From NCBI GenBank assembly GCA_030427205.1, contig JAUHXC010000021.1, positions 62,001-126,000 of the forward strand: DNA of 64,000 bases, read 5' to 3'. A program made the position numbers and the translations under genes. The notes below the pieces were generated by a model. That model ran no database searches. It was not told the origin of the DNA and saw only the letters and a list, made by a program, of their open reading frames with translations. Positions within the stretch are counted from its first letter, which is position 1. Each line of letters starts with the position of its first letter. Positions 47,290 through 62,113 of this stretch are shown here, piece after piece. The DNA is from a bacterium (lineage in GTDB: Bacteria; Myxococcota_A; Bradymonadia; UBA7976; UBA1532).

Positions 47290-47475
47290 CACCAGATCTG
47301 CGACCGTGGTCCGCCGACGACGGGGCCGCGACCATAGGTCAATCCCACGCGCGCTGACAAGCGCCGCCCGCCGCCGCATCGGGGCCGCCGACTGGATCGT
47401 TGCCTGACGCCAGCGGGTCCGTTAGATATGTCTCTCTGGCCCGGTGCGCCCTGCGCCGGGCGGGGGAGGGATGCC

Positions 47476-48912
47476 TTGAGCGTGACGGCCGCCGATCTCG
47501 GAGCCTGGGAGGACGTGCCCCGCCGGCGGACCGACGTCGACGTCACCCAGGCGCCGATCGACAGCCGGGCGGCCTTCGTGCTCACCCGCATCGACGGCAT
47601 GACCGCCATCCTCGACATCTGCGCCATGAGCGGCTTCGGCCAGCGCGAGACGCTGGGCATGCTCGTCGAGCTCTACACCCACGGCCTCATCGAGGTGCAG
47701 CCGGCGGAGGGCAAGCGGCGGCCGATCAAGCTGCGCGACCGCCAGCGGCGCTCCGCCGAGGCCGCCCGGCGTGACGATCGGCCGACGCTGCCCGACTTCA
47801 ACGGGGTCGAGCACGCCGACGTGCACGCGCTGCGCCGGGCGGGCCCGCTGTTCCGGGTGCCGGGCCAGCCTTTCGCCGCGCCGGGGCAGGGGCGCTACGG
47901 CAACCACCGCTTCGACAAGCGCAAGCTGCTCGGCCGCTCGCCGCTGACCCTCGAACAGCGCAAGGAGATCCTCTTCCTCTCGGCGAACCTCGACGCCCTC
48001 GACCACTTCGAGTTCTTCGACGTCGAGCCCACCGCCGAGCGCCGGGGCATCAAGAAGGCCTACTTCGCCTTCAGCAAGCGGTTCCACCCCGACACCGTCT
48101 TTCGCAAAGACATCGGCGAGTACCAGCCGCTCATCGTGCAGATCTTCAAGCGCGGCACCGAGATCTACGAAGCGCTGAGCAACGACCAGGCCCTGCGCGA
48201 GACCTATGCCCGGGCGATCGAGGCGCGCAACGCCGCCTACCGCGGCGCGCTCGAGGCCGAGCGGCGCAAGCAGGAGGGCAGCCGGCGGGAGAAGCTCAAG
48301 GCCGAGGCCGAGAAGCGCAAGGTCGCCCTGCGCGAGCGGCTGGCGAACAATACCCGCCATCGGCGGCAGTCGACGGTGGCCAACCCCGTCGCCGAGCGCC
48401 TCGAGCGGGCCGAGCGCTACTACAAAGAGGGCATGGCCCACTACCAGAGCGAGAACTTCATCCCCGCTTCGAACGCGCTGCGGCTCGCGGTCTCATTCGA
48501 CCCCAAGAACGAGCGCTATCGGCAGGCCTTCGAGAAGGTCAACGAGCGGGCGCGGCAGGTGAAGGCCGAGCAGTATTGGAAGGCCGGCTTCCTGCAGGAG
48601 TCGGTCGGCCGGCCGCGGGAAGCGCTGCAATCGTACCTCGAAGCGGTGGAAGCGTGGCCGCGGCACGATTACTGTGCGCATGTGGCCGAGCTGCTCGTCG
48701 AACACGTCGGCGATCTGCGTCGGGCGGCGGAGCTCGCCGAGCAGGCGGTGGCCGCCGAACCGCAGGAAGTGGACTATCTGCTGCTTCTGGGGAGAATCTA
48801 CGCTGAGGCGAACTTGACGAAGAAGGCGCAGGGCGTCTTCGAACGCGTGCTCGACATCGACAAGAAGAACGACGACGCGAAGCAGGCGCTCAAGAGCATC
48901 AAGCGCAGGTAG
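47476..48912 (+). CDS. J-domain/TPR co-chaperone with N-terminal wing-like domain
   Basis: 478 residues from a TTG that follows a strong GGGGGAGGG site; an ATG 48 bp upstream is in frame but lacks such a site. Residues about 30-75 form a small domain (FVLTRIDGMTAILDICAMSG) also found at the C-terminus of the protein at 50759. A J domain lies in the middle (about 176-240) with HPD at 204-206 in KKAYFAFSKRFHPDTVF. The J domain stimulates DnaK. No Gly/Phe or zinc region exists. The C-half carries TPR repeats (YYKEGMAHYQSENFIPA; LLLLGRIYAEANLTKKA). Followed after 29 bp by dnaK. Confidence 0.85.
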   Translation: MSVTAADLGAWEDVPRRRTDVDVTQAPIDSRAAFVLTRIDGMTAILDICAMSGFGQRETLGMLVELYTHGLIEVQPAEGKRRPIKLRDRQRRSAEAARRDDRPTLPDFNGVEHADVHALRRAGPLFRVPGQPFAAPGQGRYGNHRFDKRKLLGRSPLTLEQRKEILFLSANLDALDHFEFFDVEPTAERRGIKKAYFAFSKRFHPDTVFRKDIGEYQPLIVQIFKRGTEIYEALSNDQALRETYARAIEARNAAYRGALEAERRKQEGSRREKLKAEAEKRKVALRERLANNTRHRRQSTVANPVAERLERAERYYKEGMAHYQSENFIPASNALRLAVSFDPKNERYRQAFEKVNERARQVKAEQYWKAGFLQESVGRPREALQSYLEAVEAWPRHDYCAHVAELLVEHVGDLRRAAELAEQAVAAEPQEVDYLLLLGRIYAEANLTKKAQGVFERVLDIDKKNDDAKQALKSIKRR

Positions 48913-48941
48913 AGCAGACACAGAGAGAGGGAGACCGCCGC

Positions 48942-50758
<1,817 letters not shown>

Positions 50759-50759
<1 letters not shown>

Positions 50760-52573
50760 TGACGACGGGCTCCGATGACGGCCAGCGCGCCCAGGCGCTG
50801 CTCGAAAAGGGGGCAGGCCTCTACGAAGAGGGCAAGCTCTACGAAGCCATCTCGTGCTGGCGTCAGGTGCTCGCCATCGACCCGGACAACGAGATCGCCG
50901 CCGAGTATCTGCGCTTCATCGAAGACAACTTCCAGATCGGCATCGACACCTTCCTCGAGCATCACCGCGAGAACCCGTCGGGCGCCTTCGACGGCCCCGA
51001 AGACGACCTCGCCGCCGCCATCGACGACTCGATCAACGCGCTGCTCGACGAGAGCATCGAAGAGCTCGACTGGACCGAGCTGCTCGACGAGCCGCTCGAA
51101 GAGTCGGCCCCGCCGCCGCCGGGTGAGATCGAGCTCGACGAGGCCTTCTTCGCCGAGCTCGACGTCGGCAGCCTGCAGGCCGAAGCCGGCGCCGAGGCCG
51201 AGGCGTGGGGCCGCTCGCTGCTCAGCCCCACCGCCGGCATGCCCTCGAGCGGGCCGAGCGCCATGCCCGGCGGCAGCATCGAGATGATGCCCGAAGGCGA
51301 CCCGTTCACCCTGCCCGTCGAGCACTTCGCCGCCGACTACGCGCCCGGCGAGTTCGAAGCCGAGACCGAGGCGGCGCCGGCCCTCGACCGCCCGGTGACC
51401 GGACCGCCCGCCGATCAGCGCCAGCGCCCCGACCGGACCCGGCGCAAAGACCTCGCCGACATGAGCGACGACAGCATCGATTCGCTGCTCGACGAGGACT
51501 TCAAGGCGTGGGACAGCGGCGAGGACGACGAGGCGCCGGCCGACAGCTACGAGCTGCCCTTCGACCGGCCGGGGTCGAACCCGCCGCGGGCCGCCACCCC
51601 CGACGCCCGGCCCTCGCAGCCGTCTCTCGGCGCGGGCGGCGCGCCGGTCGAGCGCCGCCGCCGACCGGCGCTCGAAGGCCAGCCGCTGCACACCCCCGAC
51701 CCGCGCCTCGGGCGCCATACCGGCCCGATGGAGGCCGTCGGGCCCCGGCTGCGCGACGAGCTCGGCGGGGTGCAGCGGGTCTCGCGCACCACGCCGCCGA
51801 CGCCGGTGCACCTGCCGCCGGAGGCGATGCCCGAAGATGAGCCCCGGCCGTCCGAGCCCCGGCCGCCCGAGCCCCGGCCGCCCGAGGCCCCGACGCTCGA
51901 GACCCCGGCGCCCCAGGCCACGGTGCGCAACAGCCAGCCGCCGCGCGGCATACCCAAGCAGCGGATCGACGGCGCGCCCGAAGAGCGGCGGCAGGCCGCC
52001 GACAGCATCGAGCGGGTCGAAGCGGTGCAGGCCGCCGAGCCCTACCGCCCGCCGACGCAGGACCCGGCCGAGGCGCCGGCCGAGACCGACCTCGACGACG
52101 ACCTGCGCGCGCTGCTGACCGCCGGCATCGCCGAGATCGAGGCCGTCGAGCGCCCGGTGCAGAAGCCGCGGCGGCTCATCGAGGCGCCGCCGCCGGGCAC
52201 CAACCTCGACGGGCTGATGGTCGAGGCCCGCCGGCGGCAGCAGGCCGACGACTTCACCGGCGCGCTCGCCCTCGTCGAGCAGGTGCTCGCCGCCGCGCCC
52301 GACCACGCCGAGGCCCGGCGCTACCTCGAGGCCAATACCGACCGGCTGCTGGCGATGTACCGCGCCCGGCTCGGCAGCCTCGGGCGCATCCCGCGGGTCA
52401 AGCTGCGCCAGCAGGAGATCGTCTGGCAGAGCCTCGATCACCGCGAGGGCTTCATCCTCAGCCAGGTCGACGGGCGCACCAGCTTCGAGGAGATCATCGA
52501 CATCTCCGGCATGCCGCAGCTCGAAGCCAGCCGCATCCTCGCCCGGCTTGTGGACCACGGGGTGATCGGCTAG
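50759..52573 (+). CDS. TPR protein with long disordered middle, dnaK operon
   Basis: 604 residues; the ATG overlaps the dnaK stop by one base (TGATG). N-terminal TPR-like helices ([19 protein letters not shown]), a long acidic then Pro/Arg-rich disordered region (about 90-470), a second TPR pair ([19 protein letters not shown]) and a closing domain [20 protein letters not shown] that matches the N-terminal domain of the J-protein at 47476. The shared domain suggests that both proteins dock on the same partner. Family name unknown to me. Confidence 0.75.
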
Positions 52574-52635
52574 AAGATCGAGACCCCGGTTGGTCCCTCG
52601 ATCCTCCCAACCCACACAGCAGGAACCCGCGAATC

Positions 52636-53862
<1,227 letters not shown>

Positions 53863-54067
53863 GGCGCGAGCCGCCATCCCCATTCGGAGCCGCCGTCCCG
53901 CGTCCACAGGCGGCGCCCGCGGCCCCTCAGGGGCCCGAATCGAGCCCGACCCATCCCGACACCGCCACCTGCTCCGATACGGCCCCGGGCGGGCCGCTGC
54001 GTCAGCCACAGCGCCGTCTGCTGCGGGCCTGCGCGCCGTCCTGCGCGACACCGTGCGCATCACGAAC

Positions 54068-54083
54068 TGGCATGGCGTTTGCT
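54068..54083 (+). promoter_or_regulatory. Sigma-54 promoter
   Basis: TGGCATGGCGTTTGCT matches the -24/-12 consensus (TGGCACG-N4-TTGCW) at all but one position, with GG and GC exactly 10 bp apart. It lies 61 bp before the protease GTG, inside a 282-bp intergenic region that otherwise shows nothing recognisable. Confidence 0.65.
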
Positions 54084-54144
54084 CAAGGGCCGCCGCGAGT
54101 TGCCGCTGTCAACAAGCTAACGCGTACGTATCGAGGAGGTCCCG

Positions 54145-55832
<1,688 letters not shown>

Positions 55833-55836
<4 letters not shown>

Positions 55837-56300
55837 ACACCCCCGTCACCCAAGACCTCAACGCCTACGGCTTCAGCACTGAAGTCCGTGTCCGGCTGTC
55901 GGAGACCGATGCCGTCGGCATCGTCTTCTTCGGCAGCTTCGCCGCCTACTTCGACGTGGGCCGCATGGACTATCTGGCCCACCTCGGCCTGCACCGCTTC
56001 GACGGCCACGTGCGCGACCTCGCGCCGGGCGCGGTGGTCGCCCACCAGGTCGACTTCCACAACCCCGCCCGCTACAACGACACCCTCGTCATCCGGGTCC
56101 GGGTGGCCCGGCTGGGGCGGTCGAGCTACACCTTCCACTTCTTCGTCAGCGACAAGCGCACCCGGCGTCCGGTGGCCACCGGCCAGCTCACGCTGGTCTG
56201 GCTCGACGACGACTTCCAGCCGGTGCCGCTGCCCGACGCCTTCCGCGCCGCGGTGCGCACATTCGAAGGCGACCTGCTCGTCGACGACAGCGGCGGCTGA
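55833..56300 (+). CDS. Acyl-CoA thioesterase, 4HBT/YbgC family
   Basis: 155 residues. Hotdog fold with the catalytic block ETDAVGIVFFGSFAAYFDVGRMDYL (Asp of TDAVG) near residues 22-46 and HNPARYNDTL, typical of 4-hydroxybenzoyl-CoA thioesterase-like enzymes. Hydrolyses an acyl-CoA; chain preference unknown. ATG overlaps the protease stop by 4 bp, although the two functions are unrelated. Confidence 0.85.
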
Positions 56301-56312
56301 GCCCGCCGAGCG

Positions 56313-56858
56313 TCACTCTTCGGCGATGCGCCAGCGGACGAGCGGCCCCGCGTGCACCGCGCCGCCCACGTCGACATAGAGCACGCCGCCCGCCACCGAC
56401 ACCGTCCAGGTGTGGGTGCGGCGCAGCGCCTCGGCCAGCCGGTCGAGCAGCGCCGGATCGAGCGCGAACAGCTCGATGTCTTCGGCCCGGTGCACCTTCG
56501 CCGCCGCGATCTGGGCCGCGAGCCGTTCGGGCGTGCGCCAGGCGTACACCGCCACCCGCCCGCAGCCCTTGCTGGCCTTGTGCAGCCGATCCGGCGCCGG
56601 GTGGCCCACCTCGATCCAATCGGTGACGTCGCCCCGCAGGTCGCGCCGCCACAGGGCCGGGGTGTCGCCGTCGGACAGCCCGGGGCCGAAGTCGACCCCC
56701 TCGGCGTGCTCCAGGCAGCGCACGAGCAGGCGGGCGATCAGAAAACGATCGGTCTCCGACGGGTGCTGCGCCAGCCGCAGGTCGAGGTCGTCGTAGACCC
56801 CGCGATCGGTATCGGCCAGGGTCAGCCGGAAGGTGCGCATCGTATGCGGGCGGGCCAT
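56313..56858 (-). CDS. yaeQ: YaeQ family protein
   Basis: 181 residues, the same length as E. coli YaeQ. Conserved pieces HPSETDRFLIARLLVRCLEHAEG, GDVTDWIEVGHPAPDRLHKASKG and VAVYAWR are present; these belong to a PD-(D/E)XK-like fold of unclear biological role. Convergent with the thioesterase; separated by 3 bp from the lipoprotein gene upstream, so both are one transcript. Confidence 0.93.
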   Translation of the reverse strand: MARPHTMRTFRLTLADTDRGVYDDLDLRLAQHPSETDRFLIARLLVRCLEHAEGVDFGPGLSDGDTPALWRRDLRGDVTDWIEVGHPAPDRLHKASKGCGRVAVYAWRTPERLAAQIAAAKVHRAEDIELFALDPALLDRLAEALRRTHTWTVSVAGGVLYVDVGGAVHAGPLVRWRIAEE

Positions 56859-56861
56859 CGG

Positions 56862-57545
56862 CTACTCCAGCGCGAAGCGGGTGGTGCCCGGCTGCCCGTC
56901 GCCCATCTGCCGGCAGTCGTCGATGCTGTCGGGCGAGCGGCACAGGTAGAGCGTATAGCCGTCCTGCTGCCCGTCGGGTTCGAGCCGCTCGACGACCACG
57001 AGCAGGTCGCCGGTGCGCAGCGGGCGGTCGAGGTCGAGCTCGACGTAGACGAAGCCGCCGTCGGGCCCCAGGGACGCCACCCGGCCGTCGGGCTCGCCGA
57101 GCACCGCGGCGGGGTCGAGGTTGAGGCTGCCGTCGAACGGGTCGTTGAACAGCGCGCCGAGCACCACCCCGCCGACCCCGATGCGCACGTCGCCGCGCGG
57201 CGTCGGCTCGACCGCCTGAATCGCGTCGATGTCGGCCCCGGGGCTGGCCGGCGTCTGCCCCGTCGCCGCCCGCGGGGTGCTGTCGATGATCAGCGCGATG
57301 CGAAACTCGGCCCAGTCGTCGAGGGTCGGCTCGGGCGCCGGCTTCGGCTCGAGGTCGGCGGCGGCGCCGTCGTTGCGCAGGCCGGCGTCGCCGGCGCGGA
57401 ACGGCGGCGCGGGCTCGGCGGGCAGGCAGCGTTCGCCGTCGAAGACGAAGCCGGCGCCGCAGTCCTCCTCCGACAGCAGGCAGCCGGGCAGGGCGCCGGC
57501 GAGCAGGAGGGCGGCGATCGGAGCGGCGAGCGACGGCGTACGCAT
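56862..57545 (-). CDS. Putative lipoprotein, function unknown
   Basis: 227 residues from the ATG at 57545, which gives a signal MRTPSLAAPIAALLLAGALPGC. A CGAGFVFDGERC pair follows, then a Pro/Asp-rich linker and a beta-rich body with VGGVVLGALFNDPFDG and two more Cys near the C-terminus. No domain recognised. Co-transcribed with yaeQ. Confidence 0.65.
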   Translation of the reverse strand: MRTPSLAAPIAALLLAGALPGCLLSEEDCGAGFVFDGERCLPAEPAPPFRAGDAGLRNDGAAADLEPKPAPEPTLDDWAEFRIALIIDSTPRAATGQTPASPGADIDAIQAVEPTPRGDVRIGVGGVVLGALFNDPFDGSLNLDPAAVLGEPDGRVASLGPDGGFVYVELDLDRPLRTGDLLVVVERLEPDGQQDGYTLYLCRSPDSIDDCRQMGDGQPGTTRFALE

Positions 57546-57761
57546 GAGCCGAGAGTGACCGCGGGCCGGCGGCGGGTCAAGCAGGCCGTAGGGCGCCCGG
57601 CGGGGCACGTCTCGTCCAGGGGTGGAGCGGGCTGACGCCGACGTCATGTGTGAAGCGCGACCACGATCGGTGTGCCGCGGGGTTCACGGATCGGGCGTGC
57701 GCGGCCCGAAAAAACCTTTTCGAGTCACGCGGTGACACGATCGAACGTCATCGGTTTTGAA

Positions 57762-57777
57762 GGGCACGAGTCTTGCT
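57762..57777 (+). promoter_or_regulatory. Sigma-54 promoter
   Basis: GGGCACGAGTCTTGCT matches the sigma-54 consensus at every fixed position except the first T, with correct GG-GC spacing of 10 bp. It lies 57 bp before the ATG of the Cys-repeat lipoprotein, in the 289-bp gap between divergent genes. An A-run (57711-57716) lies further upstream. Confidence 0.7.
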
Positions 57778-57834
57778 CCGTAGGATGGGTGAGCCCGCTT
57801 CCACTGCCGACCGCGCTTCTCCGAGGAGATCATC

Positions 57835-59523
57835 ATGCGCACCGCGCTTCTGCCATTCGCCTCCGCCGTCGCCTTCGTGGCGTTCCTCGGAGGCTGCAAC
57901 TACAACGACTGTTTCGACTGCCAGTTCGGGGCCTACGAGTTCTGCGACGAGCAGGCCTGCTACGCCTGCGACGAGTATGGCGACTGCACCCCGATGCGCT
58001 GTCTCAACGACCGCGACTGCCCCATCGGCGCCATCTGCGGCGCCGAGAACATCTGCCAGCAGCCCGGCGGGCAGCGCCCGCCCGTCGACGGCACCCCCTG
58101 CTTCATCGACCTCGACTGCCCCAACGGCGGCGTCTGCGACGACGGCTTCTGCGCCGAGCCGATCCCCGACGTCTGCAACGACTCGCGCGACTGCGCCCAG
58201 GGCCAGGAGTGCAACGCGCTCGGCCGCTGCGTCTGGGCCGACGGCGAGGGCATGGACTGCAACAACGACAACGAGTGCATGCCCGGCTGCGTCTGTGAAT
58301 CGGGCCGCTGCTTCGAGGCCGACCGCTGTGAAAACGACGCCCAGTGCCCCCGGGGCGATGTGTGCATCGACGGCACGTGCCGCATGGAGTGCCGCCTCGA
58401 CCCCGACTGCGGCATCGATGGCTACTGCATCGACGGCCGCTGCTGGCCCGCCTGCGAAGAGGCCGACGCCCTGCCCGAGGGCTACGTCTGCGAAGACGGC
58501 CGGCCCACCCCGTGGCGCCCGGAGTGCCAGCGCAACGCCGACTGCGGCGAGGGTCAGATCTGCGTCGACGGCCGCTGCCAGGGTGAGCCCGAGCCGCCGG
58601 CCCCCGAGTGCGAGGACAACGCCGGGTGTGGCCTGGGCCGCATCTGCGTCGACGGCGCCTGCGCCGACGACCCCGACGTCGAGTGCCGCATCGACGCCCA
58701 CTGCCCCGAGGGCGAGCGCTGCACCAACGCGCTGACCTGCGAGCCCGATGGCAGCGCGTCGTGCGACGCCTCGTGCCAGTGCCCCACCGGCCAGATCTGC
58801 AACCTCGACACCAACACCTGCGTCAACCCGCCGCCCGAGCCCCAGCCCTGCGAGGTCGTCTGCGACTGCCCCGCCGGCGACGTCTGCCAGGACGGCTTCT
58901 GCCGGGTGCCCGAAGACCGCAGCTGCATGGAGAGCGAGCAGTGCGCCGCCGGCCTGGTCTGCCTCAACAACCGCTGCGTGCCCGAGGCGGCCCCCGGCTG
59001 TGACCTGTGCCAGTTCGACAGCCAGTGCGCCGACGAGGCCGCCTGCGTCGACGGGCAGTGCCTGCCGCCCTGCGCGACCCACGACGACTGCCCGGTGGGC
59101 ACCGGCTGCGGCCCCGCCGGCCGCTGCGACCCCGACGTCGAGCGCGACGTGGAGTGCATGAACAACGACGACTGCGAAGACGGCGTCTGCATCGACGCGG
59201 CGTGCTACGGCCGCTGCGGCGACGACGGGGGCTGCGCGGCCTACGAGGTGTGCGACGGCGGGCTGTGCATCGCCAGCCTGTGCCCCGAGATCGAGTGCCT
59301 GCGCAACCGCGAGTGCGACGACGGCCTGCACTGCGTCGACGGTCAGTGCCGCACCCCGTGCTTCGGCGACGACGACTGCGGCGGTGAGGATGTCTGCTTC
59401 GAGCGCTACTGCCAGCCGCCGGTCGAGGTGATGCCCGACTGCCTGCGCAACATCGACTGCGGGGAGGGCTTCGAGTGCGTGAATGGGACCTGTGCGCAGC
59501 GGCAGGACTTCAACCAGCCCTGA
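57835..59523 (+). CDS. Cys-repeat (EB-module-like) surface lipoprotein
   Basis: 562 residues. ATG preceded by GAGGAG. Signal ends FLGGC; the mature protein is an array of roughly fifteen Cys-rich units of the plan C-x-x-D/N-x-D-C-P-x-G-x-x-C-x-x-G-x-C (for example DRDCPIGAICGAENIC, NADCGEGQICVDGRC), each probably held by disulfides. Such arrays are common in Myxococcota cell-surface proteins; binding partner unknown. Transcribed from a strong sigma-54-type promoter. Confidence 0.85.
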   Translation: MRTALLPFASAVAFVAFLGGCNYNDCFDCQFGAYEFCDEQACYACDEYGDCTPMRCLNDRDCPIGAICGAENICQQPGGQRPPVDGTPCFIDLDCPNGGVCDDGFCAEPIPDVCNDSRDCAQGQECNALGRCVWADGEGMDCNNDNECMPGCVCESGRCFEADRCENDAQCPRGDVCIDGTCRMECRLDPDCGIDGYCIDGRCWPACEEADALPEGYVCEDGRPTPWRPECQRNADCGEGQICVDGRCQGEPEPPAPECEDNAGCGLGRICVDGACADDPDVECRIDAHCPEGERCTNALTCEPDGSASCDASCQCPTGQICNLDTNTCVNPPPEPQPCEVVCDCPAGDVCQDGFCRVPEDRSCMESEQCAAGLVCLNNRCVPEAAPGCDLCQFDSQCADEAACVDGQCLPPCATHDDCPVGTGCGPAGRCDPDVERDVECMNNDDCEDGVCIDAACYGRCGDDGGCAAYEVCDGGLCIASLCPEIECLRNRECDDGLHCVDGQCRTPCFGDDDCGGEDVCFERYCQPPVEVMPDCLRNIDCGEGFECVNGTCAQRQDFNQP

Positions 59524-59803
59524 GTTTCATCGCCGTGCCCGCTCCAGCCCTTCGGGCCCGGCCTGCGCCCCGTCAGGTCGAGGGCCTGGCCGCGGCTCGC
59601 GTATTGCGGGCCTTCGGCTGGGTTCGAGCCTGGTCCTCTCCAACTCCCCGGAATTTCAGGAGTGCGCTCTCGTTTGGGCGTACGGGCACCCACAGAGGTG
59701 CGAGAAGCGCCAAAAAAATCGACCGAATCAGATCCTCGCCGGGCCTGCGCCGTAGACGTCGACCATTCCGACACGGCAATCCGACTCAGCGAGAGGTCGA
59801 CCC

Positions 59804-62002
59804 ATGCGTCTCCGGCTCACAGCCCCGCTCTGTACCCTGTCCCTGGCGTTCGCCGCCGCCTCGTTCACCGGCTGCGGCGCGTCCCAAGACTCGTTCGTCA
59901 AGACCGACAGCGCCCTCGGGCGGGTGGTGGTCTACCGCAACGGCATCGCCTACTACGAGCGGCGCGCCCGGCGCATCGGCGACCAGCTGGTGCTCACCGT
60001 GCCCCACGACAAGGTCGACGACTTCCTCAAGTCGTTGACGGTCACCGACGCCGCCTCGGGCGAGACGGTGCCGGTCTCCTACCCCACCACCGGCGCCAGT
60101 CAGGGCGGGCAGGTCGACATGACCCTGCAGCTGCCCCCCGGCACCGGCGAAGAGCTGGTCATCACCTACATCACCGACGCGCCGGCCTGGAAGCCGAGCT
60201 ACCGCCTCGTCGTCGGCGACGAAGGCAACGTCGACGTGCAGGGCTGGGCCATCGTCGACAATACGACCGGCGAAGACTGGACCCAGGTGAAGGTCGGCGT
60301 CGGCGCCAGCTCGGCGCTGTCGTTCCGCTACGACCTGCGCTCGGTGGTGCACGTGCACCGTGAGACCCTCGGCGGCCAGAAGAGCTTCGCCGTCGCCCCG
60401 CCCACCGGCGGCGCGGTGCACGGCGGCAAGAAGGCCGACAGCGGCGCCATCGCGCTGAGCCTGGGCGACGACATGCTCACGGCGGCCCGGACGCAGCCCG
60501 AGCCGGACTCGATCGTGGTGGCGCAGGCCGAGGTCGTCGCCGAGTACGACGAATCCGAGGACGGCGTCGCCGACCTGCTCGGCGGCTTCGGCGGCGGCAG
60601 CGCCCGCCCGTCGAGCCGGGGCGCCGCCCGCACCAAGAGCCGGCGCCCGCGGCCCGCCAAGGACGTCGCCGCCAAGAAGCCCGTCGACCGGCGCGCGCAG
60701 CAGGCCGAGCAGGCCCGCCAGCAGCGCGCGCAGCAGACCGACAACCGCATCGCCGGCTTGGCCAACCGCCTGCTCGGCAGCGGCGAGACGGTGGTCATCG
60801 AGGCCTACCGCGCCCAGCACCAGAACGACGCCGCCGCGGTCTCGAAGGCCCACTTCGTGCGCAACCGCCTCATCGAGCTCGGCGTGGCACCCGGCCGGGT
60901 GCAGGTGCAGAGCAAGGGCCATGTGGCCGGCCAGAACGCGGGCGTGCAGATGCGGCTGGTGCCCGCGGCCCAGGTGGCCGAAGTCAACGCCGATCCGGTC
61001 GGCGAGAGCCACTTCGAATCCGACGCGCCGATGACCATCCCCCGGGGCACCAGCGCCATGGTCGCCGTGCTCGACGAGGGCACCGCCGGCGAGGTGGTCT
61101 ACGTCTACAACCCGGACGGCGAGCGCGGCGACGGCCGCTTCGCCTTCAAGGCGGTGCGCTTCCAGAACCCCACCGAGTCGACCCTCGAGGCGGGCCCGGT
61201 CACGGTCTACGGCGCCAAGCGCTTCATCGGCGAGGGCCTGACCGAGTCGATCCCGCCCAAGTCGACCGCGCTGATCCCGTTCGCCCTCGACCGGCAGGTG
61301 GCCGTCGAGGTGGGCGGCGAGACCCGCGAGAGCATCGACCGCCTCGTCGGCGTCGACCGCGGCAGCTTCACCGCCGAGATGCGCCATACCCGCCGCTCGA
61401 CCTACACCGTCACCAACCGCGGCAAGACGCCGGCGACCGTCTTCTTGCGCCACACCGTCGGCGACGGCTGGACCCTCGGTGAGGCGCCCGATGTCTTCGA
61501 GCGCCAGGGCGAGGCCCACCTCTTCGCGGTCGAGGTCGCCGCCGACGCCAGCGAACAGGTGCACATCGAAGCCTGGACCCCGATGCAGCGCACCCTCGAC
61601 CTGCGCGCCGGCGCCGGCGTCGACCTGCTGCGCAGCTGGCTCGAGACCGGGCCCACCGACAAGCGCTTCGTCGACGCCGTGCGCACCCTGCTCGGCATTC
61701 ACGACCAGATCGTGGCCCACCACACCCGCATCCAGAGCACCCGCGGCCAGCTGGTCGAGCTGCGCCAGCGCAGCGCCGAGCTGACCCATCAGATCGAGCG
61801 CCTCGCGGGCACGACCACCGGCCGCAAGCTCGAGCGCCACCTGCAGAAGAAGCTCATCGAGGTCAGCGAGCGCATCCAGCAGGCGACCGTCGACACCGTC
61901 TCGATGCAGGAGCAGCTGATGCTGGCCCGCATCAAGTTCCAGGACGCCGCCACCGAGCTGACCCTCGACCGCCCGGCCGCCGAGCAGGTCTCCCGCCGCT
62001 GA
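59804..62002 (+). CDS. DUF4139 protein with inserted OmpA-like domain
   Basis: 732 residues. Signal with lipobox SFTGC. The N-terminal part (VVVYRNGIAYYERRA; ITYITDAPAWKPSYRLVV; WAIVDNTTGEDW) and C-terminal part (FKAVRFQNPTESTLEAGPVTVYG) are the two halves of a DUF4139 fold. Between them, after a low-complexity basic linker, residues about 325-385 (VVIEAYRA...RNRLIELGVAPGRVQVQSKGHV) resemble the OmpA peptidoglycan-binding domain. The C-terminus is a coiled coil. Likely an outer-membrane or wall-associated protein. Confidence 0.8.
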   Translation: MRLRLTAPLCTLSLAFAAASFTGCGASQDSFVKTDSALGRVVVYRNGIAYYERRARRIGDQLVLTVPHDKVDDFLKSLTVTDAASGETVPVSYPTTGASQGGQVDMTLQLPPGTGEELVITYITDAPAWKPSYRLVVGDEGNVDVQGWAIVDNTTGEDWTQVKVGVGASSALSFRYDLRSVVHVHRETLGGQKSFAVAPPTGGAVHGGKKADSGAIALSLGDDMLTAARTQPEPDSIVVAQAEVVAEYDESEDGVADLLGGFGGGSARPSSRGAARTKSRRPRPAKDVAAKKPVDRRAQQAEQARQQRAQQTDNRIAGLANRLLGSGETVVIEAYRAQHQNDAAAVSKAHFVRNRLIELGVAPGRVQVQSKGHVAGQNAGVQMRLVPAAQVAEVNADPVGESHFESDAPMTIPRGTSAMVAVLDEGTAGEVVYVYNPDGERGDGRFAFKAVRFQNPTESTLEAGPVTVYGAKRFIGEGLTESIPPKSTALIPFALDRQVAVEVGGETRESIDRLVGVDRGSFTAEMRHTRRSTYTVTNRGKTPATVFLRHTVGDGWTLGEAPDVFERQGEAHLFAVEVAADASEQVHIEAWTPMQRTLDLRAGAGVDLLRSWLETGPTDKRFVDAVRTLLGIHDQIVAHHTRIQSTRGQLVELRQRSAELTHQIERLAGTTTGRKLERHLQKKLIEVSERIQQATVDTVSMQEQLMLARIKFQDAATELTLDRPAAEQVSRR

Positions 62003-62050
62003 GTCGCGCCCCGAGCCGCGCCTCCCCCGCCTCCTCGACGCTCTCTCGCG

Positions 62051-62072
62051 CGCTTTCGGTTGCCCGAAAGCG
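62051..62072 (+). terminator. Perfect 9-bp hairpin after the DUF4139 gene
   Basis: CGCTTTCGG and CCGAAAGCG with a TTGC loop, 49 bp after the TGA at 62002 and 42 bp before the next ATG. No U-tract, so either a terminator or a leader structure of the downstream lipoprotein. Confidence 0.5.
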
Positions 62073-62113
62073 GTCCAGTGAGGGAGAAAGAGTTCGAAGG
62101 AGGTGCAACCCCC

